NCBI RefSeq assembly: GCF_030036535.1
Contig: NZ_CP080388.1
Location: 806,001-870,000, forward strand
Direction of reading: 5' to 3'
DNA: 64,000 nt
Source of the DNA: Agrobacterium cucumeris
GTDB taxonomy: Bacteria > Pseudomonadota > Alphaproteobacteria > Rhizobiales > Rhizobiaceae
The stretch's first letter is position 1; every line of letters begins with the position of its first letter. Position numbers and translations under genes: made by a program. A model generated the notes under the pieces. It ran no database searches. It worked only from the letters and a program-made list of their open reading frames with translations, and was not told where the DNA came from. This document shows positions 62,752-64,000 of this stretch, one piece after another.

Positions 62752-64000
62752 GGCGGACCCTGCGGGACGAACCGGAGGCACTGCTCGTATCTTCGAAGAG
62801 AGCAGCAAGCTGCTCGGTCATCGCGCCGGCAAGCTCATCCGCATCAACGATGGTCACGGCACGGCGGTAATAACGGGTCACGTCATGGCCGATACCGATT
62901 GCCAGCAGTTCCACCGGCGAGCGCGTCTCGATCTGCTCGATGACCGCGCGCAGGTGCCGCTCCAGATAGTTGCCCGGATTAACCGACAGGGTCGAATCAT
63001 CCACCGGCGCGCCGTCGGAGATCATCATCATGATCTTGCGCTGCTCGGGGCGGCCGATCAGGCGGTTATGCGCCCACATCAGCGCTTCACCGTCGATATT
63101 TTCCTTGAGAAGTCCCTCGCGCATCATCAGGCCGAGATTGCGCCGGGCGCGCCGCCACGGGGCATCCGCCGACTTATAGATGATGTGGCGCAGATCATTG
63201 AGACGACCCGGCGAAGCGGGCTTGCCATTGGCGAGCCACTGTTCGCGCGATTGTCCGCCCTTCCAAGCCTTGGTGGTGAAGCCGAGAATTTCGACCTTCA
63301 CACCCGAACGTTCCAGCGTGCGCGCCAGAATGTCGGCGCAGGTGGCTGCGACCGTGATCGGACGGCCGCGCATCGAGCCGGAATTGTCGATGACCAGCGA
63401 AACCACGGTATCGCGGAATTTGGTGTCGCGTTCCTTCTTGAAGGAGAGCGGCTGCATGGGATCGATGATGAGCCGGACGAGGCGCGCCGGATCTAGATAA
63501 CCCTCTTCCAGATCGAAATCCCAGGAGCGGTTCTGCTGCGCCATCAGGCGGCGCTGCAGACGGTTCGCCAGGCGTCCGACCGCACCCTGAAGATGCGCGA
63601 GTTGCTTGTCGAGAAAGGCGCGCAGCCGGTCAAGCTCGGCCTCGTCACACAGTTCCTCGGCGCGGATTTCCTCGTCGAATTCCTCGGTGAAGATGCGGTA
63701 GTCGACCTTCTCGTTAAAATCATCGAAGGGGCTGTTGGGGCGGCGGGTCTCACCGGGCGTTTCGGAGTCCTCGTCGAGATCGTCGGACATTTCTTCGTCC
63801 GACATCTCGGCGCCGTCCATCTCGCCTTCTTCCATTTCCTCCTGCGAGGCCTCGTTTTCATCGGCGGGCGTCGCATCGGAGCCGGCCTCTTCCTCGACCT
63901 GCTCTTCCTCGGTCTCGTTGGTGCGCGGCTGGTCCTCATTGGATTCCGCTTCCTGGCTTTCCGGCTCGTTATCCTCGTCGCCGAAATCTTCCGCCATCTG
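62741..64000 (-). CDS. cobT: aerobic cobaltochelatase subunit CobT, N-terminal part beyond right edge
   Basis: With CobN and CobS, CobT inserts cobalt into hydrogenobyrinic acid a,c-diamide during aerobic cobalamin synthesis. The visible 419 residues have the long acidic spacer ([18 protein letters not shown]... [17 protein letters not shown]) typical of CobT. A VWA domain with the MIDAS motif [27 protein letters not shown], then [15 protein letters not shown] and a closing [20 protein letters not shown] follow. The N-terminus runs off the window. CobT and the PduO enzyme at 36 kb both feed the mutase cofactor. The stop overlaps the phytase-family gene start region. Confidence 0.94.
   Translation of the reverse strand, partial: QMAEDFGDEDNEPESQEAESNEDQPRTNETEEEQVEEEAGSDATPADENEASQEEMEEGEMDGAEMSDEEMSDDLDEDSETPGETRRPNSPFDDFNEKVDYRIFTEEFDEEIRAEELCDEAELDRLRAFLDKQLAHLQGAVGRLANRLQRRLMAQQNRSWDFDLEEGYLDPARLVRLIIDPMQPLSFKKERDTKFRDTVVSLVIDNSGSMRGRPITVAATCADILARTLERSGVKVEILGFTTKAWKGGQSREQWLANGKPASPGRLNDLRHIIYKSADAPWRRARRNLGLMMREGLLKENIDGEALMWAHNRLIGRPEQRKIMMMISDGAPVDDSTLSVNPGNYLERHLRAVIEQIETRSPVELLAIGIGHDVTRYYRRAVTIVDADELAGAMTEQLAALFEDTSSASGSSRRVRRAG

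Noticed and set aside
1..64000. CRISPR arrays, tRNA or rRNA genes, transposases, prophage genes
   Set aside because: None seen on either strand; the repeats found are short intergenic palindromes without spacers of uniform length.

Overview
This is a GC-rich alphaproteobacterial chromosome segment, most like Agrobacterium/Rhizobium. The reasons are the gene content and order (argH-lptM-lysA, ftsE-ftsX, cpdR, hisC-tyrC, pccA/mcm/pccB with a PccR regulator, a CobT-type cobaltochelatase) and recurrent palindromic intergenic repeats of a rhizobial kind. I see no rRNA, tRNA, CRISPR array, transposase or phage gene.

Layout. 1-6.1 kb is a surface-polysaccharide region: a GT4 glycosyltransferase cut by the left edge, an SGNH hydrolase, a Wzy/ligase-type membrane protein and a secreted-type GH16 glycanase with RTX-like repeats. 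6.2-8.6 kb holds a TIM-barrel sugar isomerase, a truncated GDPD-like gene and small unknowns. 8.8-14.3 kb is the most unusual part: five tightly packed plus-strand genes encoding a SARP/TPR regulator, a 142-residue protein of unknown family, a YcaO enzyme, its TfuA partner and a protein-arginine-deiminase-like enzyme with an intact PAD-type Asp/His/Asp/Cys set. An XRE regulator and a small protein follow. I read this as a candidate peptide- or protein-modifying system; its substrate and product are unknown.

15.5-20.2 kb is a xylose-type ABC importer with a divergent ROK repressor gene and a 25-bp palindrome between them; 20.3-21.8 kb is glpD. From 22 to 32.4 kb lies the propionyl-CoA to succinyl-CoA route (mce, mcm, pccA, pccB) with divergent pccR, interrupted by kptA, a YghU-type glutathione transferase and two unknowns. 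From 32.4 to 40.4 kb come an AlkA-like glycosylase, gluQRS, a YihY membrane protein, an SDR, a PduO-type cobalamin adenosyltransferase (cofactor supply for the mutase), a rhomboid protease, etfBA and 3-hydroxybutyryl-CoA dehydrogenase.

40.4-64 kb is mostly core housekeeping: tlpA, argH, lptM, lysA, a large TIGR02302 protein, cpdR, hpt, ftsEX, plsC, chaC, tyrC-hisC, gloB, rpmB, a YhhQ queuosine-precursor transporter gene preceded by a possible preQ1-I riboswitch, and cobT cut by the right edge. Assignments come from reading motifs by eye; no database search was run, so family names rest on recognised signatures and start sites on ribosome-binding sites.
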